Assembly (NCBI RefSeq): GCF_022763305.1
Contig: NZ_JALEGT010000043.1
Location: forward strand, 1-42,934
Direction of reading: 5' to 3'
Length of the DNA stretch: 42,934 bases
DNA from: Marivita sp.
GTDB lineage: Bacteria > Pseudomonadota > Alphaproteobacteria > Rhodobacterales > Rhodobacteraceae
This document shows positions 18,365 through 27,900 of the stretch, piece after piece; within the stretch, counting starts at the first letter, position 1; every line of letters begins with the position of its first letter. Position numbers and translations under genes: made by a program. Below the pieces are notes generated by a model, which was given only the letters and a program-made list of their open reading frames with translations, was not told the DNA's origin and searched no databases.

Positions 18365-19983
18365 CTGCCGTTACCTTCGACCGGAGATGAAAAGGTTTCG
18401 AGGATCAGATCGCGCATCGCGTTCATGGGGCGCGGAGCTGCACCAGCGTCAGGGATCAACCCGTCCGTCCAGCCCCATTCGGCGACCCGCTCCACAAGAT
18501 GATCCGGTCCAATGACGTGCATGGGAACGTCGGGGCGCTCATCAAGGGCGACAAAGCTTGCGGCCTGATGATCCCCCAGGACGAAGATCAGTGGCGGGGC
18601 GTCGGCCTGACGCGCCGCGTAGTCGAAGACCACGTTCAAAGCGTAGTCGATGGCCTTCCGATACTGATCTCGGACACGGTCCTGATCGCGCCAGACGACA
18701 TCCGGTGGATCACCCGCGGCGGCCATCGGATTGAAAATTTCGCCGTTTCCGATGGCGTCCCAGTCCACCAACTCGGGAACCGGAAGCCATGGCGCATGGG
18801 ACGAGCCGAGCGCGATCTGAATGAAACGATGGCGGTCATCAGGGCCTGATCGCAGCGCCCGGTCCATTGCAGCGAAGGTGAACTGATCCGGCATGGTGAC
18901 CCAGTTGAAGGGCAAGCCTTCGTATCCAAGGTCTTTCGCGGCGAGGACCGTTTCGAAGCCCATGAGGTCGGACTCGGGCCAGTCGAGGGTGATTTGTGGC
19001 ATGACCGCAGCCGTGTGGAAACCGGATGCCTGGGCCATGTGGAACAGGGTCCGTCGCCCACTGGCCAGGACCGCTCCGTAGCTGGTCTGATCCGCGACCC
19101 ACAAACCATTGGCGAAGGTCGCGTGGCTGAGCCAGCTTTGACCACCGCGCGTGGGAGCGGCAAGAATGCCCGATCGCATCGCTAGGCCAAGCGCCTCCAG
19201 ACGCGCTTCCGCTGCATGCAAGGTTGCGCGATGGGTTGCTGCGTAGAGAGGGGTGTCGAGGCTGGCGCGTCCATAGCTTTCGACGAAGACGACCAGAACG
19301 TCGCGATCAATCTCGTTCAGCAAGCCCGTGCGGTCGGCAAACCGATCTTGCGCTGCCGCTTCGGCAAACTGGCGCAGGTTGGCAAGCGTGTCGCGGACCA
19401 TGAGGGTCCGCTCCACAGCGACCCGTGCCGTGAACGCCGCACCGGGGACCGGAGTCGGCAGCGTCCAGCGGCCCATCGCCTGTCCGATCTCCGCGCTGGC
19501 GAGACCGCCGAACAGAATGGCCGTCACCAGAGCGACACGGTTTGGAACTCGGCCAACGCTTACCCGTGCCCAGACGCCCGTCGCCCACCAGAGCGCGATG
19601 GCGACACCGACCAGCACGACCAAAGCCGCGATGACCCCTGCAACCGTCAGGAAAGGCCCCACCGCCCCGTTCGCGAGCCGAAGCCCGGCCTCGATCAGCG
19701 GGAGGTCGGCAACGGGATTGAAGCCGCGGGTGAGGGCGGTGAACATTCCGAAATCTGCGGTCTTGAGCACGACGATCAGCAAAAGCACCGAAACCAATAT
19801 GGCGCGTATCGCTTTCTCCAGCCTTCCGGGACGCAAGGCGACCAGCGCCAGAAGAATGACGGGAAGTTCAAGCGGAAACAGCAGCAAGGCATCCCATCCC
19901 AGTGCCGCCGGATGATTGGGCTGAACGAGAACGAGATGCAGCACCAGCCCTGCGAGTATCAAATGCCCAACACGTCTGATCAC
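18361..19983 (-). CDS. Membrane-anchored sulfatase-fold transferase (LtaS/OpgB-like)
   Basis: A 540-residue protein with four or five N-terminal membrane helices (to about residue 165) and a periplasmic alkaline-phosphatase-superfamily domain. Metal and catalytic landmarks are VVFVESYG (E235), the probable nucleophile T278 in APTRGGQSW, and VLGDHQAA (D471, H472). This matches phosphoglycerol and phosphoethanolamine transferases (LtaS, OpgB/MdoB, EptA type) rather than true sulfatases. It would take a headgroup from a phospholipid and place it on a glycan. The GTG at 19983 overlaps the previous stop as GTGA; the open frame beyond it lies inside the neighbour. Proximity to opgHG suggests periplasmic glucan as acceptor, which is inferred. 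Confidence 0.82.
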   Translation of the reverse strand: MIRRVGHLILAGLVLHLVLVQPNHPAALGWDALLLFPLELPVILLALVALRPGRLEKAIRAILVSVLLLIVVLKTADFGMFTALTRGFNPVADLPLIEAGLRLANGAVGPFLTVAGVIAALVVLVGVAIALWWATGVWARVSVGRVPNRVALVTAILFGGLASAEIGQAMGRWTLPTPVPGAAFTARVAVERTLMVRDTLANLRQFAEAAAQDRFADRTGLLNEIDRDVLVVFVESYGRASLDTPLYAATHRATLHAAEARLEALGLAMRSGILAAPTRGGQSWLSHATFANGLWVADQTSYGAVLASGRRTLFHMAQASGFHTAAVMPQITLDWPESDLMGFETVLAAKDLGYEGLPFNWVTMPDQFTFAAMDRALRSGPDDRHRFIQIALGSSHAPWLPVPELVDWDAIGNGEIFNPMAAAGDPPDVVWRDQDRVRDQYRKAIDYALNVVFDYAARQADAPPLIFVLGDHQAASFVALDERPDVPMHVIGPDHLVERVAEWGWTDGLIPDAGAAPRPMNAMRDLILETFSSPVEGNGS

Positions 19984-20723
19984 GAGCGCGACCGCCAGAG
20001 ATGCAGGATGTCTACGGCAAAGGACCAGAGCAGTGCGATCGAAGCAACGGGGACGATCAGCGACGTTGCCAGCCCCGGAAAGCTGGGCGCCTGCAAGGCG
20101 ATCAACGTCGCCAGTTGCACGACGCACACCACCTTGCGGCTGAAACGCTCAGGCAAGTCTCCGTGCAGCCAAGGCAGCGCAAGGGCAGCCAGTGCAAATG
20201 CGTAGCGCGGCAGACCCAGGAGAATGATCGCGACGCCCACGTTGGCGTTGAAGGCTGCATTCACCGCCAGAACCAACGCGAGGATCGAGTCCACTTCGAC
20301 ATCGAACCGGGCACCGAACCCGGAAACAAGTTTTTGTCGTCTTGCCAGCCAACCGTCGATCCCGTCCAGTGTCAGCGCCAGCGTTGCCACCGCAAAGAAC
20401 GCCCACGACGGCGCACTGCCTGCGATCACGGGAGCCAGAAGCGCGGACACCATCATCAATCGGATGAGTGTCACGGTATTGCACAGACCCAGTCGCTGAT
20501 GCGGGTAATCCCTTTTGAAATACCATCCTGCGAGACCGGCTGCCGCGACGTAGAACGTGACCGAGACCGTCACCGCGACAGCAGATGTGCCCGGCATGAG
20601 CAGCGCGCAGAGACCCACACCGACTGCGCCCAGTGCTGCAAGGCACAAAAACGCTGCAAGATGCCCGCGCACGGGCATTCTGTTGCGGTTATCGCGAATA
20701 AGAGGCGTGTGAGACACGGTCAT
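19980..20723 (-). CDS. CDP-alcohol phosphatidyltransferase family protein
   Basis: A 247-residue membrane protein with the complete CDP-alcohol phosphotransferase motif D(2)DG(2)AR(8)G(3)D(3)D. The motif aspartates are D120, D123, D141 and D145, around DGWLARRQKLVSG. Six membrane helices are expected. Such enzymes join a CDP-alcohol to a second alcohol, making phosphatidylglycerol phosphate, phosphatidylinositol-type or similar lipids. The specific product cannot be read. A perfect TTGACA lies upstream on the minus strand at 20752-20757, but the -10 region is poor. It is the first gene of a coupled trio with the headgroup transferase and flippase-like genes. Confidence 0.87.
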   Translation of the reverse strand: MTVSHTPLIRDNRNRMPVRGHLAAFLCLAALGAVGVGLCALLMPGTSAVAVTVSVTFYVAAAGLAGWYFKRDYPHQRLGLCNTVTLIRLMMVSALLAPVIAGSAPSWAFFAVATLALTLDGIDGWLARRQKLVSGFGARFDVEVDSILALVLAVNAAFNANVGVAIILLGLPRYAFALAALALPWLHGDLPERFSRKVVCVVQLATLIALQAPSFPGLATSLIVPVASIALLWSFAVDILHLWRSRS

Positions 20724-20830
20724 TATTGAAAGATTGACCCGGGTTTGCGACTGTCAAGTCAAGGTGGTTGGGACGACGCTCTTATTGGTCAGAGACCGAT
20801 GGCCGCCGAATAGCATATTGTGAGGTCTTC

Positions 20831-21388
20831 ATGACCAATTTCGAAACTCAATACAGTCGGATCGCGCGCCTGATCCATTGGACGATGGCACTTCTGATCC
20901 TGGCCATGATCCCGGTCGGGGTTCTCATGACGCAGCCTGATCTGGATCGTTCCTTGCAGAACACGCTGTTCATTTTTCACAAGAACATCGGCATTCTGTT
21001 GCTGGTGTTGATCGTCCTGCGGATCGGTTATCGATTGACCCATCGACCTGCTCCGCTGCCGTCGGACCTTCCGGAGTGGCAGCATCGTGCGGCGGGCCTG
21101 TCGCATCTCGCGATCTATGCCCTTTTGCTCATCATGCCGGTTGCCGGTTACATCCGGGTCAAGGCAGGCGGTTTTCCCATCGAGTCTCTGGATTCTCTTG
21201 GCATGCCGTCGCTCGTGATGCGGTCTGATGCGCTGGCCGAGATCGCCAAGTCGATCCACTATCTTGGTGGCTTTGCCCTCGCCGGGCTTGTTGCGATGCA
21301 TATCGGTGCTGCCTTGCATCATGGCGTCGTGCGCAAAGATGGCGTTTTTTCGCGCATGTGGCCGCCCTTCGGTGCGCGTACCGACTAA
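20831..21388 (+). CDS. Bacterial cytochrome b561
   Basis: A 185-residue four-helix membrane protein of the prokaryotic b561 family. Haem-ligand histidines are seen in RLIHWTMALL (H16), FIFHKNIG, SHLAIYALLLIMPVAGY and IHYLGGFALAGLVAMHIGAALHH. Such proteins pass electrons from quinol or to periplasmic acceptors, including superoxide in E. coli CybB. The ATG at 20831 was chosen because GAGGTC precedes it and the fold starts there. It is divergent from the lipid-enzyme trio and followed by a terminator-like hairpin before opgH. Confidence 0.88.
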   Translation: MTNFETQYSRIARLIHWTMALLILAMIPVGVLMTQPDLDRSLQNTLFIFHKNIGILLLVLIVLRIGYRLTHRPAPLPSDLPEWQHRAAGLSHLAIYALLLIMPVAGYIRVKAGGFPIESLDSLGMPSLVMRSDALAEIAKSIHYLGGFALAGLVAMHIGAALHHGVVRKDGVFSRMWPPFGARTD

Positions 21389-21431
21389 TCCGGCTTGTCG
21401 CCGCGCGCCTGCGCCATAAGTCATTTGTGAC

Positions 21432-21456
21432 AAGAAGCTTACCTCGCGCTTCTTTT
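21432..21456 (+). terminator. Terminator-like hairpin after cytochrome b561
   Basis: AAGAAGC (21432-21438) pairs perfectly with GCTTCTT (21448-21454), with a 9-base loop, and the second arm runs into TTTT. It lies 44 bases after the b561 stop and 38 bases before the opgH ATG. It may end the b561 transcript or attenuate reading into opgH. Confidence 0.5.
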
Positions 21457-21494
21457 CGTCTTGCCCAGAGCGCTTCGGGAAACGGGTCATCACC

Positions 21495-23060
21495 ATGTCG
21501 CTTGCAGAAGTCCGACCCATTGCGCCAGTACAGCGGATTGGGTCCATTTCTCCCCGTGTTGCCTACGTGGCCGCGACCGTTGTCATGGCCGCGTTGATCG
21601 TCGCTGGCTTTGCGCTGAGCATCGCGACTTGGACACCCGCAGCTGTCATCGCTCTGCTTCTGGTGGCCATTACGGCGGGCTGGATCTCCGGTGGCGCAAT
21701 GACCGCAACGCTTGGACTGATGTCCGAACCTGCTCACGCGAGCCGAGTGCCTGACGATTGGTCTCCGTCAGAGAAAACAGCGATCCTTGTGACGCTATGT
21801 GGCGAAGACCCGAAGCCGTTGGCGCGTCATCTCAAAGCACTGCGAAGAGCGTTGAACACTGTCGGATTGGGCCAAACGACGCAGATTTTCGTTCTCTCCG
21901 ATACTTCCGGCGGTACGAAAATCGCGGCAGAGGAGACCGCTTTTGAGGACCTGCGCGTCGATGGGACGCTTCTCTACCGGCGGCGTCTGATAAATGCGGG
22001 GCGCAAACCGGGCAACATTGCGGACTGGCTGTCCAAGCATGGCGCGGATTTTTCCTACATGCTCGTGCTCGATGCAGACAGCAGAATGTCGCCGCAACGT
22101 ATCCGCAATCTGATCTGGCAGATCGCAAGCCGCCCGGGTCTTGGTCTGCTGCAAGCGGGCATTTCGCTGGTTCCCGGAACGACACGGTTCGGCAGATACC
22201 AACGCGTGGCAGCGCGCCTTTTGTCGCGAAACTTTGGACGCGGGTTTGCCGCATGGACCGGCGACAGCGGGAATTACTGGGGCCACAACGCGATCATGCG
22301 TACAGCCGCATTCAAAGAGGCGGCCTCTCTTCCCAATCTGTCCGGCCCTGCGCCTTTTGGCGGCATTGTCCTGAGCCATGACTTCATCGAGGCCGCGTGG
22401 ATGCGGCGCGCCGGGTGGTCGATCTCGCTTGATCCCGACACGTCGGGCAGCGCCGAAGAAGCGCCTCAATCTGTGTCGGAATTCCATCGCCGCGACCGCC
22501 GTTGGTGTCAGGGCAACCTCCAGCATATCCGGCTCTTGTTCGAGCCCGGTTTGTGCCTGATCAGCCGCATGCACCTCGTTTCGGGCATCGTCAGTTACCT
22601 TGCTGCACCGATCTGGCTGACGTTGATTGTCCTGATCGCAACGGGGGCGGTGCCCGTCAACGGATCGGCGGCCTTGCTATTGGTCTTGATCGCCCTGCTT
22701 CTGCCAAAGCTGTGCGCCATGGCCGATTGGCTGGGTCGCGCGCGCACGAAGCGTCGTCGCTTGGTGGCTTTGCGCGCTTTGAGCGCCGAGCTTGTGTTGT
22801 CGAGCGTCATTGCACCGCTGGTCATGGTCCGTCACACAATGTCCGTCCTGTCTATCTGCTTGGGGCGCGACTGTGGGTGGAAATCACCGCGCCTGCCACA
22901 GATGCGTGTCCCCGACGGACTTCCCGAAGCGGTTGTGGGCGTCGCCCTCCTGACGCTGGTCTGGGCAACGAACGCATCCGCGACGCTCTGGCTGACCCCC
23001 GTTCTGATCCCGCTCTGCGCTGCACCTTTGATTGTCCGCGCGCTCGACGCACCGGTCTGA
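21495..23060 (+). CDS. opgH: Osmoregulated periplasmic glucan glucosyltransferase
   Basis: A 521-residue GT2-family membrane enzyme. Two N-terminal helices precede the catalytic domain, which shows ILVTLCGEDP, the DXD motif VLDADSRM, SHDFIEAAWMRRAGW, and the processive-synthase motif RRDRRWCQGNLQH. About five C-terminal helices follow. OpgH (MdoH) polymerises UDP-glucose into the beta-1,2-linked backbone of periplasmic glucans. At 521 residues it is markedly shorter than E. coli OpgH (847), lacking the long cytoplasmic ends. The stop overlaps the start of opgG by one base. Confidence 0.92.
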   Translation: MSLAEVRPIAPVQRIGSISPRVAYVAATVVMAALIVAGFALSIATWTPAAVIALLLVAITAGWISGGAMTATLGLMSEPAHASRVPDDWSPSEKTAILVTLCGEDPKPLARHLKALRRALNTVGLGQTTQIFVLSDTSGGTKIAAEETAFEDLRVDGTLLYRRRLINAGRKPGNIADWLSKHGADFSYMLVLDADSRMSPQRIRNLIWQIASRPGLGLLQAGISLVPGTTRFGRYQRVAARLLSRNFGRGFAAWTGDSGNYWGHNAIMRTAAFKEAASLPNLSGPAPFGGIVLSHDFIEAAWMRRAGWSISLDPDTSGSAEEAPQSVSEFHRRDRRWCQGNLQHIRLLFEPGLCLISRMHLVSGIVSYLAAPIWLTLIVLIATGAVPVNGSAALLLVLIALLLPKLCAMADWLGRARTKRRRLVALRALSAELVLSSVIAPLVMVRHTMSVLSICLGRDCGWKSPRLPQMRVPDGLPEAVVGVALLTLVWATNASATLWLTPVLIPLCAAPLIVRALDAPV

Positions 23061-24559
23061 TGAGACGGCGGAGTTTCCTTGCCGGTGTGACGGCGGCTGG
23101 TGTGCTGGGCGCTGGGCGCGTCTTCGCTGACATGCCGTCCTCCTTGCTGGACAAGGCACGGCGCCTTGCGGCAACGCCGTACATTCCGCAGAGAACCCCT
23201 TTGCCTCCACCCTTCGCTGGTCTGAGCTACGATGCCTATCGTGGCATTCGACCAATCCCCGGGCGGGCGGCAATGCTGCCGCTGGGGAAGGATTTCTCGG
23301 TGGACCTGTTGCCACCGGGCCTCTTTTTTCCTGATCCCGTCCGCATCGACCGCGACAGCGGGTCCGGACCGCAGGAGATCGTGTTCTCGACTGACCTCTT
23401 CAGCTTTCAGGACCGCTATTTCGACACGATCCCCGACAGCGCACCCGGTGCCGGGTTTTCCGGTCTGCGCTTGCGACATCCACTCAATGCGCCGGACCGA
23501 CTCGATGAGGTGCTGGTTGTCCAAGGTGCAAGCTACTTCCGGGCCATCGGTCAGGCGATGGTGTACGGGTTGTCGGCACGTGCGGTGGCCATTGGCACTG
23601 GCGGCCCAGACCCCGAGGAGTTTCCCCGTTTCACCCATCTTCGCTTGCACGCGCCACAATCAGGGACGGTCAGCCTGGAAGGCGTCATCGACAGTCCTTC
23701 CCTCGCTGGACATATCCAAATGACCCTGCGACCCGGCGCGGACACGGTGATGGACATCTCGTGCACGCTGATGCCCCGTCGAGACATCGCCGATATCGGC
23801 GTGGCCCCCTTGACGTCCATGTATCTCAAGGGGCCTCTTCGTGCCGCGGTCTCGGACGATTTCCGTCCGCGGGTCCATGACAGCGATCTTCTCTGGATCG
23901 AGAATGGTGCAGGCGAACGGATCTGGCGCCCGATCTCGAACCCGGCGCAGGTGGAGACATCGAGTTTTGTCGACACCAACCCGGCCAGTTTCGGTCTGTT
24001 CCAGACTGCCCGTGCCTTTGCAGATTTCGAAGACACAGAAGCGCGTTACCATGATCGGCCAAACGCGGTCGTCCAGCCCAAAAGCGCATGGGGGCGCGGT
24101 GCCGTGGTGTTGGTCGAAATCCCGACCGGTGACGAATTCATGGACAATATCGTTGCGTTCTGGCGGCCCGAGGCACCGCTTGCAGCGCACAGCGAGCACA
24201 GATTTGACTACAGTCTGCGCTGGACGCGGGCAGCCGCCGGCTCTGACCGGGATGCCCGCGTCCTGCAAAGCCGTAGCGGCAGAGAACATGATCAACCCGG
24301 GACGCGTCGCTATGTGATCGACATAACCGGCGAGGCGTCGGGCCGTGTCCTAGACATCACGGCCGAAGGCGTGGTCGAGATCACGGGGGTGAGCCTGTTT
24401 GATCTTCCAGAACAGCGCGGCACACGGATGACCTTCCTGCTGAACCCTCAGGACAGAGACGCGGTCGACCTTCGACTTGTGGTGCGTGAACTTTCGGCGG
24501 ATCGGCGTGATCTTGTCTGGCTGCATCGCTGGACGCGTGCGCGGGACGGCGGTGTCTAG
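23060..24559 (+). CDS. opgG: Periplasmic glucan biosynthesis protein OpgG/OpgD, Tat-type signal
   Basis: A 499-residue MdoG-family protein. The N-terminus MRRRSFLAGVTAAGVLG has a twin-arginine pattern, which is typical of OpgD; E. coli OpgG uses Sec. Family segments include LSYDAYRGIRP, FFPDPVRI, GASYFRAIGQ, GLSARAVAIGTGG, TSMYLKGP, and the C-terminal WLHRWTRARDGG. It shapes or branches the glucan made by OpgH in the periplasm. The ATG at 23060 overlaps the opgH TGA by one base. A 7-base-pair hairpin lies 58 bases past the stop. OpgG versus OpgD cannot be settled by eye. Confidence 0.9.
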   Translation: MRRRSFLAGVTAAGVLGAGRVFADMPSSLLDKARRLAATPYIPQRTPLPPPFAGLSYDAYRGIRPIPGRAAMLPLGKDFSVDLLPPGLFFPDPVRIDRDSGSGPQEIVFSTDLFSFQDRYFDTIPDSAPGAGFSGLRLRHPLNAPDRLDEVLVVQGASYFRAIGQAMVYGLSARAVAIGTGGPDPEEFPRFTHLRLHAPQSGTVSLEGVIDSPSLAGHIQMTLRPGADTVMDISCTLMPRRDIADIGVAPLTSMYLKGPLRAAVSDDFRPRVHDSDLLWIENGAGERIWRPISNPAQVETSSFVDTNPASFGLFQTARAFADFEDTEARYHDRPNAVVQPKSAWGRGAVVLVEIPTGDEFMDNIVAFWRPEAPLAAHSEHRFDYSLRWTRAAAGSDRDARVLQSRSGREHDQPGTRRYVIDITGEASGRVLDITAEGVVEITGVSLFDLPEQRGTRMTFLLNPQDRDAVDLRLVVRELSADRRDLVWLHRWTRARDGGV

Positions 24560-24617
24560 CGATTTGACCTCGGGGCTTCTGCACGGAGGGAGAAGGCCGT
24601 CGAACTTAGTTCGCTTC

Positions 24618-24634
24618 GTTCTGTGCGACAGAAC
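24618..24634 (+). terminator. Hairpin downstream of opgG
   Basis: GTTCTGT, a GCG loop and ACAGAAC form a perfect 7-base-pair stem 58 bases after the opgG stop. The sequence after it is A-rich rather than T-rich, so it may mark the 3-prime end of the opgHG message without being a classical terminator. Confidence 0.4.
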
Positions 24635-24794
24635 CAAATCTCAAAAAAATATTTCGAGGTCCCGCAAATTGCACGATTGTTGCAGTTGAGGCATCGTGTG
24701 TTGCATCAATACAAATACCGGCAAGTTGGCCTTACGTTGCCGATTGCGGGTGTCATGATGCTGTGTAATATCGCAATCAACCTAAGGTGTTGAG

Positions 24795-24831
24795 ACCGAT
24801 CAAATGGCACACGCGTAGATCGGTTATTTTT
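24795..24831 (+). promoter_or_regulatory. Dyad with T-rich tail in the kinase leader
   Basis: ACCGATC (24795-24801) pairs with GATCGGT (24818-24824) across a 16-base loop and is followed by TATTTTTAT. It resembles a weak terminator or attenuator about 100 bases before the kinase start. It could equally be a protein-binding dyad. Confidence 0.35.
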
Positions 24832-24855
24832 ATCAGTACAACTTGGATGTTTGTT

Positions 24856-24921
24856 TCACGGAATCAGTCCGTGACGGTGTTCGGGTTGATTTGTCTCCCC
24901 ATTTTTTTGCTTCACGGAAGG
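24856..24921 (+). promoter_or_regulatory. Possible alternative-pairing leader covering the kinase ribosome site
   Basis: TCACGGA occurs at 24856-24862 and again at 24912-24918, where it overlaps the GGAAGG ribosome site (24916-24921). Between them TCCGTGA (24868-24874) is complementary to both. Pairing with the first copy leaves the ribosome site free; pairing with the second would cover it. This arrangement is seen directly; switching is an inference. Confidence 0.4.
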
Positions 24922-24929
24922 GTGATGGA

Positions 24930-27900
24930 TTGAACACATCGGCCGACAATCTCTTTCTGTCCCACCCGGATCCGATGTGGATCTACGACTTGGAAACGCT
25001 GCATTTCCTGGCTGTCAACAGAGCCGCAATCGCCAATTACGGTTATTGCGAGGACGAATTTCTTGCGATGACCATCGCCGATATCCGCCCGGATGAAGAC
25101 AAGCCCGCCCTTTTTTCGAAAGTTGCAGGTGTCACGGACGAATGGAACAAGGCAGGGGTCTGGCGGCATAGACGCAAATCCGGTGAGATCATCCATGTCG
25201 ATATCACCAGCCATGTCATTGATCACGATGGGCGTCCTGCGAGACTGATTACGGCACGCGACGTGAGTCAGTGGGTCGCCTCGGAACAGGCTTTGGCGCG
25301 TGCGAAGCGCATGCTGGAAATTGCCGGGCAGTCGGCAAAATTCGGTGCGTGGCGCTATTGCGTGAGACGGGACCTTCTCGAGTGGTCGGCCGAGACAGCG
25401 CGTATTCATGATGAACCGGAAGGATATTCGCCAACGTCAGCTGAAGGCATTTCGTATTACATTCCCGAACATCGGGAACGGATTACGAGGCTCTTCCAAG
25501 CCTGCCTGGATCGTGGTGAACCTTGGGATGACACCTTTCAGATCGTCACGGCCAAGGGTCGCAAGCTGTGGGTTCGATCGACTGGTGAGGCGGAATACGA
25601 CAACACCGGCAAGATCATCCTCGTTCAGGGCTCGTTTCAGGACATTTCCGAACTGGTGACCATCCGCAAACGGGCCGAGGAATCCGAAATGCTTCTGGCG
25701 ATTGCCGGTCGCGCGGTCAAACTGGGCGGTTGGCGCGTTGATCTCGCCAGTCAGAAGGTGACCTGGACGGATGGCGTGGCCGCCATCCATGAATTGCCAG
25801 CGGGCACCCCGCCAACGCTCAAGGATGGTGTCGATTATTTCGCACCCGAAGAGCGCGACTCGGCGCGTGAGGTCCTTGAGGAATGCATGGAGAACGGAAC
25901 TGCCTTTGATGATGTCCGCGATCTGATCACGGCGAAGGGCAAACGCGTTCAGGTCCGCTCGATTGGGGTGCCCGTGAAAGATGATACGGGCCGGATTGTC
26001 GCCGTACAGGGTGCGATGCAGGACATCACCGAGCTGACCGCCGCCCAACGCAAGGTTAGCGAGCTTGACAGGCGGCTGGGCGAGACGCTGGAAAATATCG
26101 GTGATGCCTTCTTCATGCTCGACCGGGAATGGCGGTTCTCCTACCTCAACAACAAGGCCGAAGAGCTTGTGGAACGCAAGCGCGAGGAGTTGATCGGCCG
26201 CCGGGTGCATGATGAGTTTTCTGAATATACCGGAAGTGTTTTTGACGTTCAGTACACGCGGGCGTTCGAGACCGGACAGACCGTTAGGTTTATCGAACAC
26301 TATCCGCCGCTCAATCGCACGTTCCGCGTCAATGCACATCCCACATCAGAAGGATTGGCCGTCTATTTTTCGGACATCACCGAGGAATGTCGCCAGACCG
26401 AAGAGTTGCGGTTGCTTAAGGCCGCCGTGGAACAGATCAGCGATGTCATCATCATCACGGAAACCGTTACGCAAGACGAATTGGGTAATGCCAAGATCGT
26501 CTATGTGAACGACGCGTTCGAACGGCTGACAGGGTTCACGCGTGAGGAGGCCATCGGTCAGACACCCAGCATATTGCAAGGTCCGAAGACACAGAGGTCG
26601 GAACTGGACCGCATTCAAAAAGCTTTCGAGACCCAATCGCCTGTGCGCGCGGAATTGATCAATTACACGAAATCCGGTCAGGAATACTGGCTGGATCTCG
26701 ATGTTGTGCCGCTTGAGAATGATACGGGAGAGGTCACGCACTTCGTCGCTGTGCAGCGGGACATAACCGATCGCAAGCGCGCGGAAACAGACCTCCGCGT
26801 TTCCGAGGCGCGCTTTCGCCTCATCGCCGAGGCAACCGAAAACACCGTTTGGGATTGGGATATTGCTGCAGGTCGTTGGTGGTGGAGCGACGGGATGGCG
26901 CGGCAATTCGGCCACCACCCCGATCCCGAGGCCACGGAACCGGAATTGTGGCACGACAACGTGCACGAAGACGATCAGGCGCGAGTCGACGAGTCATTCG
27001 AAAAACTGCTCATGGGTGAAATCGGATCAGCCCACGAGCAGTATCGCTTTCGACGAGCCGACGGCTCTTGGGCCCATGTCGACGACCATGCCTATCCGAT
27101 CCGCGATCAGGACGGCCGCATCATTCGCGTCATCGGAACCATGGCTGACGTGACAGAACGTCTGCAAATGGAAGAGCGTCTGCGTCAGTCGCAAAAGCTC
27201 GAAGCCGTCGGGCAGTTGACGGGCGGCGTTGCACATGACTTCAACAACCTGCTTACGATCATCATCGGCAATATCGAGATGCTTCAGGACAGTCTCGACG
27301 AAGACAACCCGTTGTGGCGTTTTGCCGAGGCAAGCGCTGTCGCGGCGGATCGGGCGGCTGAATTGACAAGCCGTCTCTTGTCCTTCTCGCGCAAACAGAT
27401 GTTGCAACCCCGGGTGATCGACATCAACGCCGTGGTTTCCGATGTCGAAGACATGCTGCGCCGTACTTTGGGAGAGAATATCGACATCAGGATCAACCTC
27501 GGCAATGGCCTCTGGTCAACCGAAACCGATCTGGCTCAGGTCGAGGCCGCTCTGCTGAACCTTGCGATCAACGCGCGTGATGCCATGCGCGATGGTGGAG
27601 CGCTGACCATTGAAACCGCGAATGCGGTCCTTGACGAGGATTACGTCGCGGGCGAACCTGATTTGGCGGCCGGTGAGTATGTTCTCGTCGCGGTCAGCGA
27701 CACCGGGCATGGGATCTCCAAAGATCACATTGCCCAAGTCTTTCAGCCCTTCTTCACCACGAAAGCCGTCGGCGAGGGAACCGGTTTGGGCTTGAGCATG
27801 GTGCACGGCTTCGTCAAACAATCTGGTGGTCACATTCAAATCTATTCTGAGGTGAATGAAGGCACGACCATCAAACTGTATTTTCCAAAGCACATCGGAG

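Larger units (their letters stand above)
24560..24929. other. Gene-free 370-base region: opgG end and sensor-kinase leader
   Basis: No coding frame of note is seen here. The region is richer in A and T than its surroundings. It holds a hairpin at 24618-24634, a 6-base dyad CACGAT/ATCGTG at 24672-24698, a 7-base dyad with a T-rich tail at 24795-24833, and repeat elements over the kinase ribosome site at 24856-24921. The density of dyads suggests a regulated leader or a small RNA, but neither is proven. Confidence 0.6.

Noticed and set aside
19216-20205. Plus-strand open frame of 329 codons opposite the headgroup transferase
   Set aside because: It overlaps two supported minus-strand genes and shows no domain.
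24843-24929. Earlier TTG start for the sensor kinase
   Set aside because: No ribosome site precedes 24843, and the extension would place the hairpin and repeat inside the coding sequence; GGAAGG fits the TTG at 24930.
26400-26790. PAS unit resembling a LOV photosensor
   Set aside because: The flavin-binding NCRFLQ-type cysteine is absent; the matching place reads GQTPSILQGPKT.
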